Under the pieces are notes generated by a model. That model was not told the DNA's origin, made no database searches, and saw only the letters and a program-made list of their open reading frames with translations. From Xanthomonas albilineans (GTDB lineage: Bacteria; Pseudomonadota; Gammaproteobacteria; Xanthomonadales; Xanthomonadaceae), in assembly GCF_002939705.1 (NCBI RefSeq), contig NZ_MDCB01000001.1, positions 248,001 to 312,000 of the forward strand: a stretch of DNA of 64,000 bases, read 5' to 3'. The first letter of the stretch is position 1. Every line of letters starts with the position of its first letter. Positions 1 through 7,958 of the stretch are shown here, in pieces. The position numbers were made by a program, and so were the translations under genes.

Positions 1-200
1 AAAAATGCATCGGCCTGCACTTGGTCCTCTAGCCCGCCGACCAGGATCGCCATCCACTCGGTCTGGCGGTGGCGACCAGGCTGGACGTCGGCGACATCGG
101 TGACCCAGCGTGGGTTGAGATCCATGAATTCGAGCAGGCTGACAGTACGCTCGGCGCGTAAGGCGTCGTCATCGATCACCAGGATCCGCGATTCGCTCAT
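1..200 (-). CDS. fleQ: FleQ-type sigma-54 enhancer-binding regulator, N-terminal part (cut by window edge)
   Basis: Only the first 66 or so codons are inside the window. The translation begins MSESRILVIDDDALRAERTV, which reads like the receiver-like N-terminal domain of FleQ, the AAA+ activator that drives sigma-54 flagellar promoters and responds to c-di-GMP. The start ATG overlaps the stop of the next upstream gene by four bases (ATGA), so translation is probably coupled. The position beside rpoN and a flagellar cluster supports FleQ over a generic response regulator. The AAA+ and helix-turn-helix parts lie outside the window, so the identity rests on context and the short N-terminus. Confidence 0.72.
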   Translation of the reverse strand, partial: MSESRILVIDDDALRAERTVSLLEFMDLNPRWVTDVADVQPGRHRQTEWMAILVGGLEDQVQADAF

Positions 201-580
201 GTCGGTACTCCTTCGGTACGTAGCCCCTCCAGGATCGGCATCACTTCCTGGATATAGGACAGCTTGCTGACGAAGTTGTCGGCCCCGGCACGCATGGCGT
301 GCTCGCGGTGTTCGGCATCGTCGAAATGGCTGGCAATCACAATATAGGGTGCCTGGTCCTGTGTCTTGATCAGGCGGGTGGCCTGCAGTCCACCCATTTC
401 CGGCATCGCCAGATCCATCAGCACCACTTGCGGGCGTAGCGACTCGGAACGTTCGATGGCTTCCAGGCCATTGGCGGCGCTGCCGATCACGTCCATCCAT
501 TCGAGCTTGCGGAAGTGGCGCATCGCGGCGTTGATGAAGCCCTCGTGGTCGTCGACCAGAAGTACGGACAATTTGTTCAT
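197..580 (-). CDS. Receiver-only response regulator
   Basis: A 127-residue single CheY-like receiver domain with no output domain. The acidic pair D10/D11, the phosphoacceptor D56 (in VVLMDLAMPEMGG), and the conserved K106 (in FVSKLS) are all present, so it should be phosphorylatable. It lies between rpoN and fleQ with a four-base overlap into fleQ and 14 bp after rpoN, which points to one rpoN-regulator-fleQ transcript. A role in tuning flagellar gene expression is inferred from position. Single-domain regulators can also act as phosphate sinks or bind partners directly, and its cognate kinase is not identified here. Confidence 0.85.
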   Translation of the reverse strand: MNKLSVLLVDDHEGFINAAMRHFRKLEWMDVIGSAANGLEAIERSESLRPQVVLMDLAMPEMGGLQATRLIKTQDQAPYIVIASHFDDAEHREHAMRAGADNFVSKLSYIQEVMPILEGLRTEGVPT

Positions 581-594
581 GTGCGGTAGTTCCC

Positions 595-1995
595 TTAGCC
601 TGTGCGGGCCAATAGCGGCTTGCTGCCGCGGCGGCGCTCGCGTGCCGGAGCGATATCCAATTGTTCACGATACTTGGCCACGGTACGCCTGGCCACGTTT
701 ACCCCCTGACGCGACAGTAGCGCAGCGATCGCCTCGTCGGCTAGCGGTCGGCTGCTTGGCTCGGATTCGATCAGCCGTCGCACCATCGCGCGCACCGCCT
801 GACCGGACACCGCCGCGCCTTCCAGGCGCACGGCGAAGAAGTGCTTCAGCTCGAAGGTGCCGCGCGGCGTTTGTAGATATTTTCCGGTGGTGATCCGCGA
901 GACGGTGGACTCGTGCATGCCGATCGCATCGGCCACTTCTTTCAGGGTCAGTGGCGCCATGGCCTCTTCGCCCTTGTTCAGAAATGCGGCTTGACGTTCG
1001 ACGATGCTACGCGTGGTGCGAAGCAGGGTCTCGTAGCGCATCGACAGGCCGCGGGTCAGCCAGCGGGCCTCTTGCAGCATTTCGCGCAGCGGCTGCGCCG
1101 CCTCGCCGGCCTCGGCCAGGGCGCGCTCGTGCATGGGATTGATATTGACACGATGGGTGGTTGCCGGGTTCAGTGCCACACGCCAGCTGCCGTCGGCTTG
1201 CCAGGCGACCACGTCTGGGATCACATGGCCAAGATCCTGCGGTTGCAGGCTGTCACCGGGGCGCGGTTGCAGCGACAGGATGAGCCGGACCGCCGCGCGG
1301 ACATCTTCGGCTTCAGCGTCGAGCTTGCGTGCCAGCAGTGCGTAGTCGTGGCTGGCCAGCAGGTGCAGGTCGCCATCGAGGATGCGCGCGGCCAAATGGC
1401 GGCCGGGGACTGGACCCGGCAGATCGTGCAGTTGTACGTGCAAGCACTCGCGCAAATCGCAGGCGGCCAGTCCGGCGGGATCGCCGTGCAGCAGGCGCTG
1501 GCGCGCCGTTTCCACCTGCGCGGCGGACAGATCCAGGCGCGCGCATGCGAGTAGGGTCAGCGTGTCCAGCGCGTCGTCGAGGTAACCGGCATCGTCGCAG
1601 TGCTCCAGCCAGAACGCGGCTGCTTCAATCTCGCGCGGGGGCAATTCCAGCGCCAGCCGTTGCAGTACGCGCAGGTGCGGGTCGCTGGACTCGCCAGCAG
1701 CGATGTGTTGCAGGCGGTCGTCTTCGCCTTCGTTCCAGCCCGTGGCCGGGACATCCCACATCGAGGATTCCGGTAATTCGTCGAATGCCGCAGTTTGCAG
1801 GATCGCTTCGACCCCGGTCTCTGCTTCGGTCTCCGCTTCGGGTTCTTCCAGTTCCAGCAGCGGATTGTTTTCCAGCGCGCGTCGGATCTCCATTTCCAAT
1901 TGCAAACCATCGAGCTGCAGCAGTCGGATCGACTGCAAGAGTTGCGGTGTCAGATGCAGTTGTTGGCCCAATTGGGCGGAAACGGTCGGCTTCAT
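595..1995 (-). CDS. rpoN: RNA polymerase sigma-54 factor (flagellar paralogue, RpoN2 type)
   Basis: 466 residues from the chosen ATG (MKPTVSAQLGQQLHLTPQLL), which has an AGGAAG ribosome site about six bases upstream. An upstream in-frame start eight codons earlier lacks that site. The order is typical: a glutamine/leucine-rich region I that contacts the activator, an acidic linker near residues 50-110, the core-binding domain, and the C-terminal DNA-binding domain with the RpoN box ARRTVAKYRE near residue 445. It recognises GG-N10-GC promoters, two good examples of which lie upstream of flgB and flgA in this window. Location in the flagellar cluster suggests the motility paralogue, not the housekeeping copy beside lptB/hpf. 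Confidence 0.95.
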   Translation of the reverse strand: MKPTVSAQLGQQLHLTPQLLQSIRLLQLDGLQLEMEIRRALENNPLLELEEPEAETEAETGVEAILQTAAFDELPESSMWDVPATGWNEGEDDRLQHIAAGESSDPHLRVLQRLALELPPREIEAAAFWLEHCDDAGYLDDALDTLTLLACARLDLSAAQVETARQRLLHGDPAGLAACDLRECLHVQLHDLPGPVPGRHLAARILDGDLHLLASHDYALLARKLDAEAEDVRAAVRLILSLQPRPGDSLQPQDLGHVIPDVVAWQADGSWRVALNPATTHRVNINPMHERALAEAGEAAQPLREMLQEARWLTRGLSMRYETLLRTTRSIVERQAAFLNKGEEAMAPLTLKEVADAIGMHESTVSRITTGKYLQTPRGTFELKHFFAVRLEGAAVSGQAVRAMVRRLIESEPSSRPLADEAIAALLSRQGVNVARRTVAKYREQLDIAPARERRRGSKPLLARTG

Positions 1996-2039
1996 GCGAA
2001 CTTCCTCGGCTCGACGCAAAACCTTCAGCGCCTATGGAA

Positions 2040-2055
2040 TGCATAGTGCTTGCCA
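2040..2055 (-). promoter_or_regulatory. Possible sigma-54 promoter for rpoN
   Basis: Read on the minus strand, TGGCA and TGCA elements place GG and GC exactly 10 bp apart. The predicted start site would be about 35 bases before the rpoN ATG. The -12 element (ATGCA) departs from the TTGCA consensus, so this is weaker than the flgB and flgA sites. If real, rpoN would feed back on its own expression. Confidence 0.35.
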
Positions 2056-2123
2056 TCCGACGGTAACAGAATCAGGGGGTTTCTGAGCGAAGTGGTCAAA
2101 TTCCTGACGGCATGTAGGGGAAA

Positions 2124-2143
2124 TCCTGACAGACTTGTCAGGA
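2124..2143. repeat. Perfect 8-bp inverted repeat in rpoN upstream region
   Basis: TCCTGACA, four-base spacer GACT, then TGTCAGGA. A further half-site-like TTCCTGAC lies at 2101-2108. No T-run follows on either strand, so it looks more like a dyad operator than an intrinsic terminator. It sits between the 3' end of the LuxR-type regulator gene and rpoN. Its function is unknown. Confidence 0.6.
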
Positions 2144-2265
2144 ACGTCGGACTGTCGACGGTGTCAAGCCAGACGGGGCGGAGAGCCGACGGTGTGGTGC
2201 CGTCGTTCACCGGGTACAGGCAAACGTCATGCCAGCGCCAGGTGTCGGGATGACGTCACGACGGT

Positions 2266-2898
2266 TCAGATCAACTCGTTCTGGTGGCGCGCGGCCAGCA
2301 ACACCAGATCGTTGGCACGCCTGCAACCGAGCGATTCCATCATCCGCGCGCGATGGGTTTCCACGGTCTTGACGCTGATGCCCAGGTCCGATGCGATTTC
2401 TTTATTGCTTTGACCGCGACCGATCTGGCGCAGGATCTCGCGTTGCCGTGGCGAGAGTGCGGCAATGCCGACTGGGCGTTCGCGCCCGAGCATCGGCGCG
2501 ATCATTTTGGAGGAAATCTGCGGGCTCAAGAACATCTGGTTCGCATTGGCCGCGCGCAGCGCTAGTTCCAATTCCAATGGCGCGGCGTCCTTGACCACGA
2601 AGCCGGTGGCGCCGCGGTCCAGCGCATCACGCACGTGTACCGGGTCATCGTGCATGGACATCATCACCACACGGGTTTTAGGCGCGCTGTGCAGGACATC
2701 GGTGAGCGCATCCAAACCGCTGCGTCCGGGTAGGGAAAGATCCATCAGTACCAGATCGGGGCGATGTAGGACCGTGAGGTCCAGCGCCTGCTGGGCATTA
2801 CTGGCCTCGGCGACCACATCGACGTCCGCGAACGTCTGTAGCAGCCGGCTCAGGCCAGCACGTACCAGGGTGTGATCGTCGACTATGATGACTCGCAC
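2266..2898 (-). CDS. NarL/LuxR-family response regulator
   Basis: 210 residues. The N-terminal receiver has D7/D8 and phosphoacceptor D53 (LVLMDLSLPG). The C-terminal LuxR helix-turn-helix is LSPRQREILRQIGRGQSNKE followed by IASDLGISVKTVETHRARMM. The reading frame stays open far upstream, but homology to receivers begins at a GTG (VRVIIVDDH) that has AAGGA nine bases ahead, so I use that start. Its neighbours, a PilZ protein and the fli genes, suggest it regulates motility or surface functions. The partner kinase is not adjacent; the NarL-type kinase at 24.4-26.5 kb in this window is a possible but untested partner. Confidence 0.9.
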   Translation of the reverse strand: MRVIIVDDHTLVRAGLSRLLQTFADVDVVAEASNAQQALDLTVLHRPDLVLMDLSLPGRSGLDALTDVLHSAPKTRVVMMSMHDDPVHVRDALDRGATGFVVKDAAPLELELALRAANANQMFLSPQISSKMIAPMLGRERPVGIAALSPRQREILRQIGRGQSNKEIASDLGISVKTVETHRARMMESLGCRRANDLVLLAARHQNELI

Positions 2899-2989
2899 GG
2901 TGCAAGATCCTTCTTTCAGGAATCGCACATTAGCCCAGTCGGTGGCTGCCGCCAACCTTGCCGGGGTGCAGTGGGCAGGTGGCGCCTGC

Positions 2990-3568
2990 TCAGCGGGCAC
3001 GTTTGCTGTCGGCGATCTGTCGGCGGTGCAGGCGAAACAGATGACGTTCCATCGCTTCTTCCATGCTTGGCGGTTGTGTCTCGAATTGTAGCCAGAGATG
3101 GAAACGGCCCGAGTCAGTGGCTTCGTCCAGGACCTGTACCGGCAGTTCCAAGTGATCGGGCAGCCAGTCGGACGGTTGCAGCCGGAGCAGGCCTGCAGCC
3201 CCCGCGAGGGCGCCAGAGTGCTTCCCCAACTCCAGCCGGATACCGCGCCGCGACCAACGCAATGGGCGCAGCGGCAGTGTGTCTTCGTGTTGCCGGGCCA
3301 ACCGGCCAAGCAGTACCAGCATCAGGTCGAGCTTGGCGTCCATGCGCTGCAAGTGCAGGGAGGCTTCGCCGCGCTCGTCGCTACCGTCCTCTGCACGCAG
3401 ATCCTCGACCTGGGCGAGTCCTCTCAGTAGCGTTTCGGCTGCGCCCAAGCGGCCAATGCCGGGCCCGAGCAGAAAGTCGGCAGGTAATGTCAGTTCGCAG
3501 CTCAGGGTATCGTGGAACAGTTCGGTCTCGGCACGATGGTGCAAGGTGCCGTCGGACACGCCGTTCAT
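2990..3568 (-). CDS. PilZ-domain-like flagellar regulator
   Basis: 192 residues from an ATG that overlaps the upstream fliT-like stop by four bases (ATGA), which fixes the start. The segment RPLRWSRRGIRLEL followed by a beta-rich C-terminal half resembles the PilZ-type proteins that occupy this slot between fliS/fliT and rpoN in Xanthomonas. The N-terminal half (LPADFLLGPGIGRLGAAETL) is the conserved YcgR-like accessory region. The canonical RxxxR and D/NxSxxG c-di-GMP motifs are not clearly preserved, so ligand binding is uncertain. Expected role: linking second-messenger state to flagellar gene expression or function. Confidence 0.65.
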   Translation of the reverse strand: MNGVSDGTLHHRAETELFHDTLSCELTLPADFLLGPGIGRLGAAETLLRGLAQVEDLRAEDGSDERGEASLHLQRMDAKLDLMLVLLGRLARQHEDTLPLRPLRWSRRGIRLELGKHSGALAGAAGLLRLQPSDWLPDHLELPVQVLDEATDSGRFHLWLQFETQPPSMEEAMERHLFRLHRRQIADSKRAR

Positions 3569-3873
3569 CTCAGTAATCCAGCTTGCGAATATAAGCGGGT
3601 GGCATTGTTGAAATAGCGATTGGCGCGTAGCCAAGCGGCAGCCTCGTCGCGTAACTGAACCATCTGCGCGGTCACAGCTTGTTGCCGTTGCAGCAGTTTT
3701 TGCAATGTTTCACGCGAGATGTCCGCGCCGTCCTGTTGCAGATATTGCTGAAGTTGCTCCGCGTGATCGGTGACAATGCGCTCGGCAAGGGCATGTTCGT
3801 CGGTCTTCAGCACCTGCTGCAACTGGGTCAGTTGGGCATGCAACGAGGCGATGCTGATGGTTGGAGTACTCAT
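3565..3873 (-). CDS. FliT-like flagellar chaperone
   Basis: 102 residues, mostly helical and glutamine-rich (LHAQLTQLQQVLKTDEHALA), with no membrane or signal sequence. Size, composition and place directly after fliS match FliT-type type III export chaperones, which bind the FliD cap protein. The coding sequence overlaps fliS by four bases upstream and the PilZ gene by four bases downstream, so fliS, this gene and the PilZ gene are translationally coupled. Sequence similarity to enteric FliT is too low to see by eye, so the name rests on context. Confidence 0.65.
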   Translation of the reverse strand: MSTPTISIASLHAQLTQLQQVLKTDEHALAERIVTDHAEQLQQYLQQDGADISRETLQKLLQRQQAVTAQMVQLRDEAAAWLRANRYFNNATRLYSQAGLLR

Positions 3874-4289
3874 GCCACAGCGGCCTCAGTCAGTTCCCGC
3901 TGTTGCACCGGAATGGCGTTCCAGGCGCCGCTGATCTCGCTGAGCAATTCCAACGATTCGATCAGCGCGCTTTCGTCGTTATGCAGGTTGGCTTCGGTCA
4001 GTCGGCGCATCACGTAATCGTACAGAGCCGAGAGGTTGTTGGCGATCTCACCGCCAGCTTGATGATCGAGCGAGCCGTTGAGATGGCTGACGATGGCGCA
4101 GGCCTGGCCGATCGCCTTGCCTTTGCGCGCTTGGTCGCCTTGTGCCATGGATGCCTGTGCTTGGCGGATACGCTGGCAGACACCATCGAACAACATCGCC
4201 ACCAGCTTGTGCGGGTTCGCATCGGTAATGCTGGTGGAGATGCTCATCTTGCGATACTGCTCGGCACATTGGCGACTGGAACCATACAT
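3870..4289 (-). CDS. fliS: Flagellin export chaperone FliS
   Basis: 139 residues. The MYGSSRQCAEQYRKM start, the PHKLVAMLFDG motif, and the LSALYDYVMRRLTEANLHND block are the family hallmarks. FliS binds the C-terminal tail of flagellin in the cytoplasm and prevents premature polymerisation. The start is the ATG of MYGSS, preceded by GAGGGAG; an ATG five codons earlier is less well placed. It is separated from fliD by about 155 bp that holds its own sigma-28-like promoter. Confidence 0.95.
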   Translation of the reverse strand: MYGSSRQCAEQYRKMSISTSITDANPHKLVAMLFDGVCQRIRQAQASMAQGDQARKGKAIGQACAIVSHLNGSLDHQAGGEIANNLSALYDYVMRRLTEANLHNDESALIESLELLSEISGAWNAIPVQQRELTEAAVA

Positions 4290-4397
4290 ATGAAACTCCC
4301 TCAAGTGACCTATTGCATCGCATTGTCACCGTTGACGGCAAAGATGCCGCTGCGGTTGCATGCTGCCAGTCCGAAATGACTGTTGCTACTAAATAAT

Positions 4398-4426
4398 ATA
4401 TCGGCTGGAATGCATGTGGACTTGAG
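4398..4426 (-). promoter_or_regulatory. Sigma-28 (FliA) promoter for fliS
   Basis: On the minus strand CTCAAG is followed, after 15 bp, by GCCGATAT. The -10 matches GCCGATAA at seven of eight positions; the -35 is the TCAA variant also seen at fliD. The spacer is one base longer than at fliC and flgM. Position is about 110 bp before the fliS ATG. Confidence 0.6.
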
Positions 4427-4446
4427 CTTTTTTGACGCGATTTTCA

Positions 4447-5841
4447 TTATCCAAATTGTTGGGCAAGGCTGCTTTGAATGGATTGCATTTGTGCGACGAG
4501 TGTATTCATTGCGCTGAATCTGGCAGTGTACTGGTCGCTCAGCGTCGACATGCGTTTGTCCAGGTCGCTGAGTTGATCGGTCAGGTCGCTGATGTGCTTG
4601 TTGAGCGCGTTGGTGCGTTGTGTCAGTGTCCCGTTGGTCCCGTCCAGATTGCCGTTGAGCAGGGTGTTCATCCCTGAGGTGAAGCTGCCATTGGCGCCGA
4701 ACATGCTCTTGGCCGAAGCAGAGTTGCTGGCCATCGCGCTGTCGAACTTGCCGCTGTCGAAGCTCATCACGCCGTCCTTGTCGATGGTGACCCCTAGCGC
4801 GCCGAGGGCGGTGATGTTGTCGCTGACCTGCTTGCGTAATGATTGCTGCAGCCCACGCACCATCGCATCGCCGGTCAACGGGGAGGATGTCTTGGTGGTT
4901 GCATTGTAGTCGCTGGAGGAGTTCAGCACGGTATTGGTTGCGTTGTAAGCACTGACGAGGGCAGTCAAATTTCCCTTCAACGCGCTGTTGTCGTTGGCGA
5001 TGTTGAGTTTGAACGTGCTGCCCGGAATGGCCTTGGTCAGGTTCAGGACGACGCCAGGGGCTAGATCGGCGATGGAGTTGCTGCTGGAGGTGCGTGTAAA
5101 ACCGTCGACGCGCACGACCGCGTTGGTGGCGGCGGTATTCTGGGTCATGCCACTGGCGCTACTACTACTACTACTACTACTACTACTGCTACTACTGCTA
5201 CTACTGCTACTACTGCTACTGCTTGGATAGGTTAATGCGGCCAGACCGCCGTCGCCACCAGAAGCGGTGACGGTCAATGCGCCTGCCGTTCCGGTACTTA
5301 CCGCATTGAGGACCAGGTGGTTGCCATCGTCGGCGTTGACCACGCTGGCGCTCACACCTTTGCCCCCGGCGGCCTTGTTGATCGCCGCGGCGATATCGTT
5401 GAGTGTGCTGCCTGGGACGATGGTGACATTGAGCGAGTTAGTGCCATAGGCGATCGTCAATGTGCCGTTACCGACCGTCGCGGTGCTGGCATAAGCCGCC
5501 GAGGTTAGCTTTTGCGCTTGCGCCAAACTGACCACTTCAACGTTGTAATTGCCCGCAGTGGCGTTCGAGGTGACGCTGGCGGTATACCCGGCGCCATCGG
5601 CGACAGTGGCATTGAACGCGCCGGTATCGGCGCTGGTGGAGAGGGATTTGATCGCGGTCTGCAGATTGGACATCGCGCCCTTGATCGTCCCTAGTGCCGA
5701 GAGTTGTGCAGTCGATGCGGTGCCGTCTTTGTTGATCCGGTCTTGCTGGGGCGCGCGCTCTTGGGCGACCAGATTGGCGACGAAGGTGGGAATGTCCAGG
5801 CCAGAGCCGATGGACGACATGATTGAAGAAGTAGCAGCCAT
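4447..5841 (-). CDS. fliD: Flagellar filament cap protein FliD (HAP2)
   Basis: 464 residues. MSSIGSGLDIPTFVANLVAQ near the N-terminus and the coiled-coil C-terminus (ISDLTDQLSDLDKRMSTLSD) are the FliD ends that form the cap at the filament tip; the central D2/D3 region is variable. The ATG (MAATSS) has AAGGAAGG upstream. Unusual: residues around 206-228 contain 22 consecutive serines encoded by a nearly pure AGT/AGC repeat, in the exposed variable domain. It is preceded by a sigma-28 site, and the fliC terminator isolates it from fliC. Export is by the flagellar type III system with the FliT-like chaperone. Confidence 0.95.
   Translation of the reverse strand: MAATSSIMSSIGSGLDIPTFVANLVAQERAPQQDRINKDGTASTAQLSALGTIKGAMSNLQTAIKSLSTSADTGAFNATVADGAGYTASVTSNATAGNYNVEVVSLAQAQKLTSAAYASTATVGNGTLTIAYGTNSLNVTIVPGSTLNDIAAAINKAAGGKGVSASVVNADDGNHLVLNAVSTGTAGALTVTASGGDGGLAALTYPSSSSSSSSSSSSSSSSSSSSSSASGMTQNTAATNAVVRVDGFTRTSSSNSIADLAPGVVLNLTKAIPGSTFKLNIANDNSALKGNLTALVSAYNATNTVLNSSSDYNATTKTSSPLTGDAMVRGLQQSLRKQVSDNITALGALGVTIDKDGVMSFDSGKFDSAMASNSASAKSMFGANGSFTSGMNTLLNGNLDGTNGTLTQRTNALNKHISDLTDQLSDLDKRMSTLSDQYTARFSAMNTLVAQMQSIQSSLAQQFG
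5158..5223 (-). repeat. Trinucleotide (AGT/AGC) microsatellite inside fliD
   Basis: 22 serine codons in a row. On the plus strand this reads as nine consecutive ACT units flanked by ACT/GCT mixtures. Unit changes would lengthen or shorten the serine run without a frameshift. Confidence 0.95.
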
Positions 5842-5892
5842 GGTGGCCTTCCTTACGGTGACTGGCACAGGAATGGCCAGCGCTTGGGAGAA

Positions 5893-5919
5893 CTATCGGC
5901 AGGCGACGTCGATGCTTGA
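5893..5919 (-). promoter_or_regulatory. Sigma-28 (FliA) promoter for fliD
   Basis: Minus strand: TCAA, 15 bp, GCCGATAG. The -10 box matches the GCCGATAA consensus at seven of eight positions and the spacing equals that of fliC and flgM. The predicted start is about 45 bases before the fliD ATG. Confidence 0.75.
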
Positions 5920-5985
5920 GTGTCTTGTCTACAATTTGTGATTGTCGGGATGTGGAAGCAATTTTTGTGCCATCAATCCGCAGGT

Positions 5986-6013
5986 AAAAAAAAGCCCACC
6001 CTTGCGGGTGGGC
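5986..6013 (-). terminator. Rho-independent terminator of fliC
   Basis: GCCCACCC, loop, GGGTGGGC: a perfect 8-bp stem followed on the minus strand by eight Ts. It lies 26 bp past the fliC stop codon and should uncouple fliC from fliD. Confidence 0.95.
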
Positions 6014-6039
6014 CTGATGTGACTTGTATATCGCTTTGC

Positions 6040-7224
6040 TTAGCCTTGCAGCAAGCTCAGCACGCTCTGCGGAGCAGACTTGGCCTGTGCCAGCATCGCG
6101 GTACCGGCCTGCTGCAGAATCTGCTCGCGGGTCAGATCGGCGGTTGTCTTGGCGTAGTCGGTATCGATGATGCGGCTGCGCGATGCCGACAGGTTCTCCG
6201 AGGCCGAGCTCAGGTTGGCGATGGCGGAGGTAAAGCGGTTCTGGACCGCACCCATGTCGGCACGCGAGGAGTTCACCGCTTTCAACGCGTTGTCGACGAT
6301 GCTCAGCGCCTTCTGCGCACCGTCAAAGGTGCTGATGTCCAGATCCTTCACGTAGTTCGTACTGCCTGCCGCGGCGGTGGCAGCGGTAATGCCTGCATTG
6401 CTGAAGGTGATGCCGGTGGCGCCAGTGGCGGAGCCCGCGGTGAACGAGAAGTCCTGGCCACCCTTGATCGATTCCAGCTTCAGCGCGCCGGAGGTGCTGT
6501 CGACCGAGGCGTAGACGCCGGTCTGGTCCATCTTGTTGTTGATCGCGGCGGCGATCTTGGTGGACACATCGGAACCGACGTCGCCAGTGGCCACGCTGAC
6601 GCTATCGATGTTGATGCCGTTGACAACCATACCGGAGAAGCTGCCGCTGGCTGTCGCGGTGCCGGAGGCCAACGCGGCCGAACCGGTCTGGGTGGCGGCG
6701 AAGCCGGTCTTGCCCAGCACATTGATGTTGGCATCGACGATCGTGTTGATGCCGATGGTCTGGCCGGCGTTGGCGCCGACCTGGAACAGTGCGCCGGTGA
6801 ATGACCCGTTCAGCAACTTGGTGCCGTTGAAGTCGGTCTGGTTGGCGACGCGGTCGATTTCCGAGGTCAGCTGAGTGACTTCCGCGTTGAGCGCCTGACG
6901 GTCGTTGGTGGAGTTGGTGGCGTTGGCTGATTGCACCGCCAGCTCGCGGATGCGTTGCAAGTTGTTGCCGATTTCGACCATCGCGCCTTCGGCGGTCTGC
7001 GCCAGCGAGATGCCATCGTTGGCGTTGCGCCCAGCGACGTTCAGGCCGTTGATCTGGGTAGTGAAATTCTCGCCGATATTAATGGCGGCAGCGTCGTCCT
7101 TGGCGCTGTTCACTCTCTTACCTGTCGACAACTGTTGAATCGTCGTCGCCAGGTTGGCGCTGTTCAGATTGAGGTTGCGCTGAGCATTCAGCGACATAAT
7201 ATTGGTGTTAATTACTTGTGCCAT
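6040..7224 (-). CDS. fliC: Flagellin
   Basis: 394 residues. The conserved N-terminal D0/D1 ([19 protein letters not shown]) and C-terminal D1/D0 (ending [14 protein letters not shown]-like) flank a short variable centre. ATG is chosen because MAQVINTN is the universal flagellin start; the open frame upstream is not coding. A sigma-28 promoter and a strong terminator make it a single-gene unit. The flg22-equivalent stretch, residues 30-51, reads [12 protein letters not shown] then [10 protein letters not shown]; the glycine normally at flg22 position 18 is alanine (A47), and the following residues also differ. No cysteine is seen, as is usual for flagellins. Confidence 0.97.
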   Translation of the reverse strand: MAQVINTNIMSLNAQRNLNLNSANLATTIQQLSTGKRVNSAKDDAAAINIGENFTTQINGLNVAGRNANDGISLAQTAEGAMVEIGNNLQRIRELAVQSANATNSTNDRQALNAEVTQLTSEIDRVANQTDFNGTKLLNGSFTGALFQVGANAGQTIGINTIVDANINVLGKTGFAATQTGSAALASGTATASGSFSGMVVNGINIDSVSVATGDVGSDVSTKIAAAINNKMDQTGVYASVDSTSGALKLESIKGGQDFSFTAGSATGATGITFSNAGITAATAAAGSTNYVKDLDISTFDGAQKALSIVDNALKAVNSSRADMGAVQNRFTSAIANLSSASENLSASRSRIIDTDYAKTTADLTREQILQQAGTAMLAQAKSAPQSVLSLLQG

Positions 7225-7320
7225 TTTGATATCTCCTCTAAGCGATTTATCCGGCAACCCATCGGTGCCTGGAGCCTCCGCAGGGGGGCCATCAATTGGC
7301 CTTTGCCGCTGCTGAGGTAA

Positions 7321-7347
7321 ATAACGGCGGCGTGATGGCAAGCTTTA
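7321..7347 (-). promoter_or_regulatory. Sigma-28 (FliA) promoter for fliC
   Basis: Minus strand: CTAAAG, then GCCGTTAT, with 15 bp between TAAA and GCCG. The same -10 octamer and spacing occur at flgM. Predicted start is near 7313, giving a leader of about 90 bases before the flagellin ATG. Confidence 0.85.
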
Positions 7348-7958
7348 GCGATTTGCTGCGGAAAACATGCTGATCCAAATGGAATAGGTAGTTCGGGCGT
7401 TTGGCGAAGAGCTTGTTTCGGCAGCAGTTCGACGAACTTTAGCGATCCATGCGGATTGTTTGTGACGCTGGTTGCAATGACGATCTTTGTATAACGGTTA
7501 CAGCATCTGGATACGTTACCGGGTTCCCATTTTTTCCATATACGAGTTGAAGTGCATTAAAGCGCGATCTTGAACCATGTATAAACATGTGGGTGGATGT
7601 CGGCCTGGATCGGGGCCGTACCAGCCTGGACACGCACAGTGAAAGAGTGGACATCGGGGCGAATCCGATTGGGCGCGGCAAGCAAGGCGACACACCACAT
7701 CGCCCGATGATTGCCCTTCACGACGATTCCCTGGGTGCTAGGTATTGCCGAAGTCAAACGGCATGACTCGGGAGAGTTCGCCAAACAGGTCGATGCACTG
7801 CCGCCTAGGGGCTTGGAAAAATGTGACGAATGCAGCGGTCGCGGGCTGGGCCGCACGGCGTCAGTCCGGCGATATCGAGCGCTGCCCCCATTCACTCAGG
7901 TAGCGCGGCGGAGGCATCCCACGCAACAACGCCCAGGGGGCGGCGCGATGATCGTGCC
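7348..7958. other. Intergenic region between fliC promoter and flgL, no supported gene
   Basis: About 610 bp. The part nearest fliC (roughly 7350-7600) is clearly richer in A+T than the surroundings. Short open frames occur on both strands, the longest on the minus strand being 112 codons (7557-7895), but none has a ribosome site, a recognisable domain or convincing codon bias. In some relatives this interval carries glycosylation genes; nothing of that kind is seen. Confidence 0.6.

Noticed and set aside
5158-5223. CRISPR or tandem-repeat array
   Set aside because: The only short tandem repeat is the in-frame serine microsatellite; no spaced direct repeats of CRISPR type were found anywhere.
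4988-5230. Plus-strand open frame ending in a poly-leucine run
   Set aside because: This is the complement of the fliD serine repeat; it does not continue into a plausible protein and lies fully inside fliD.
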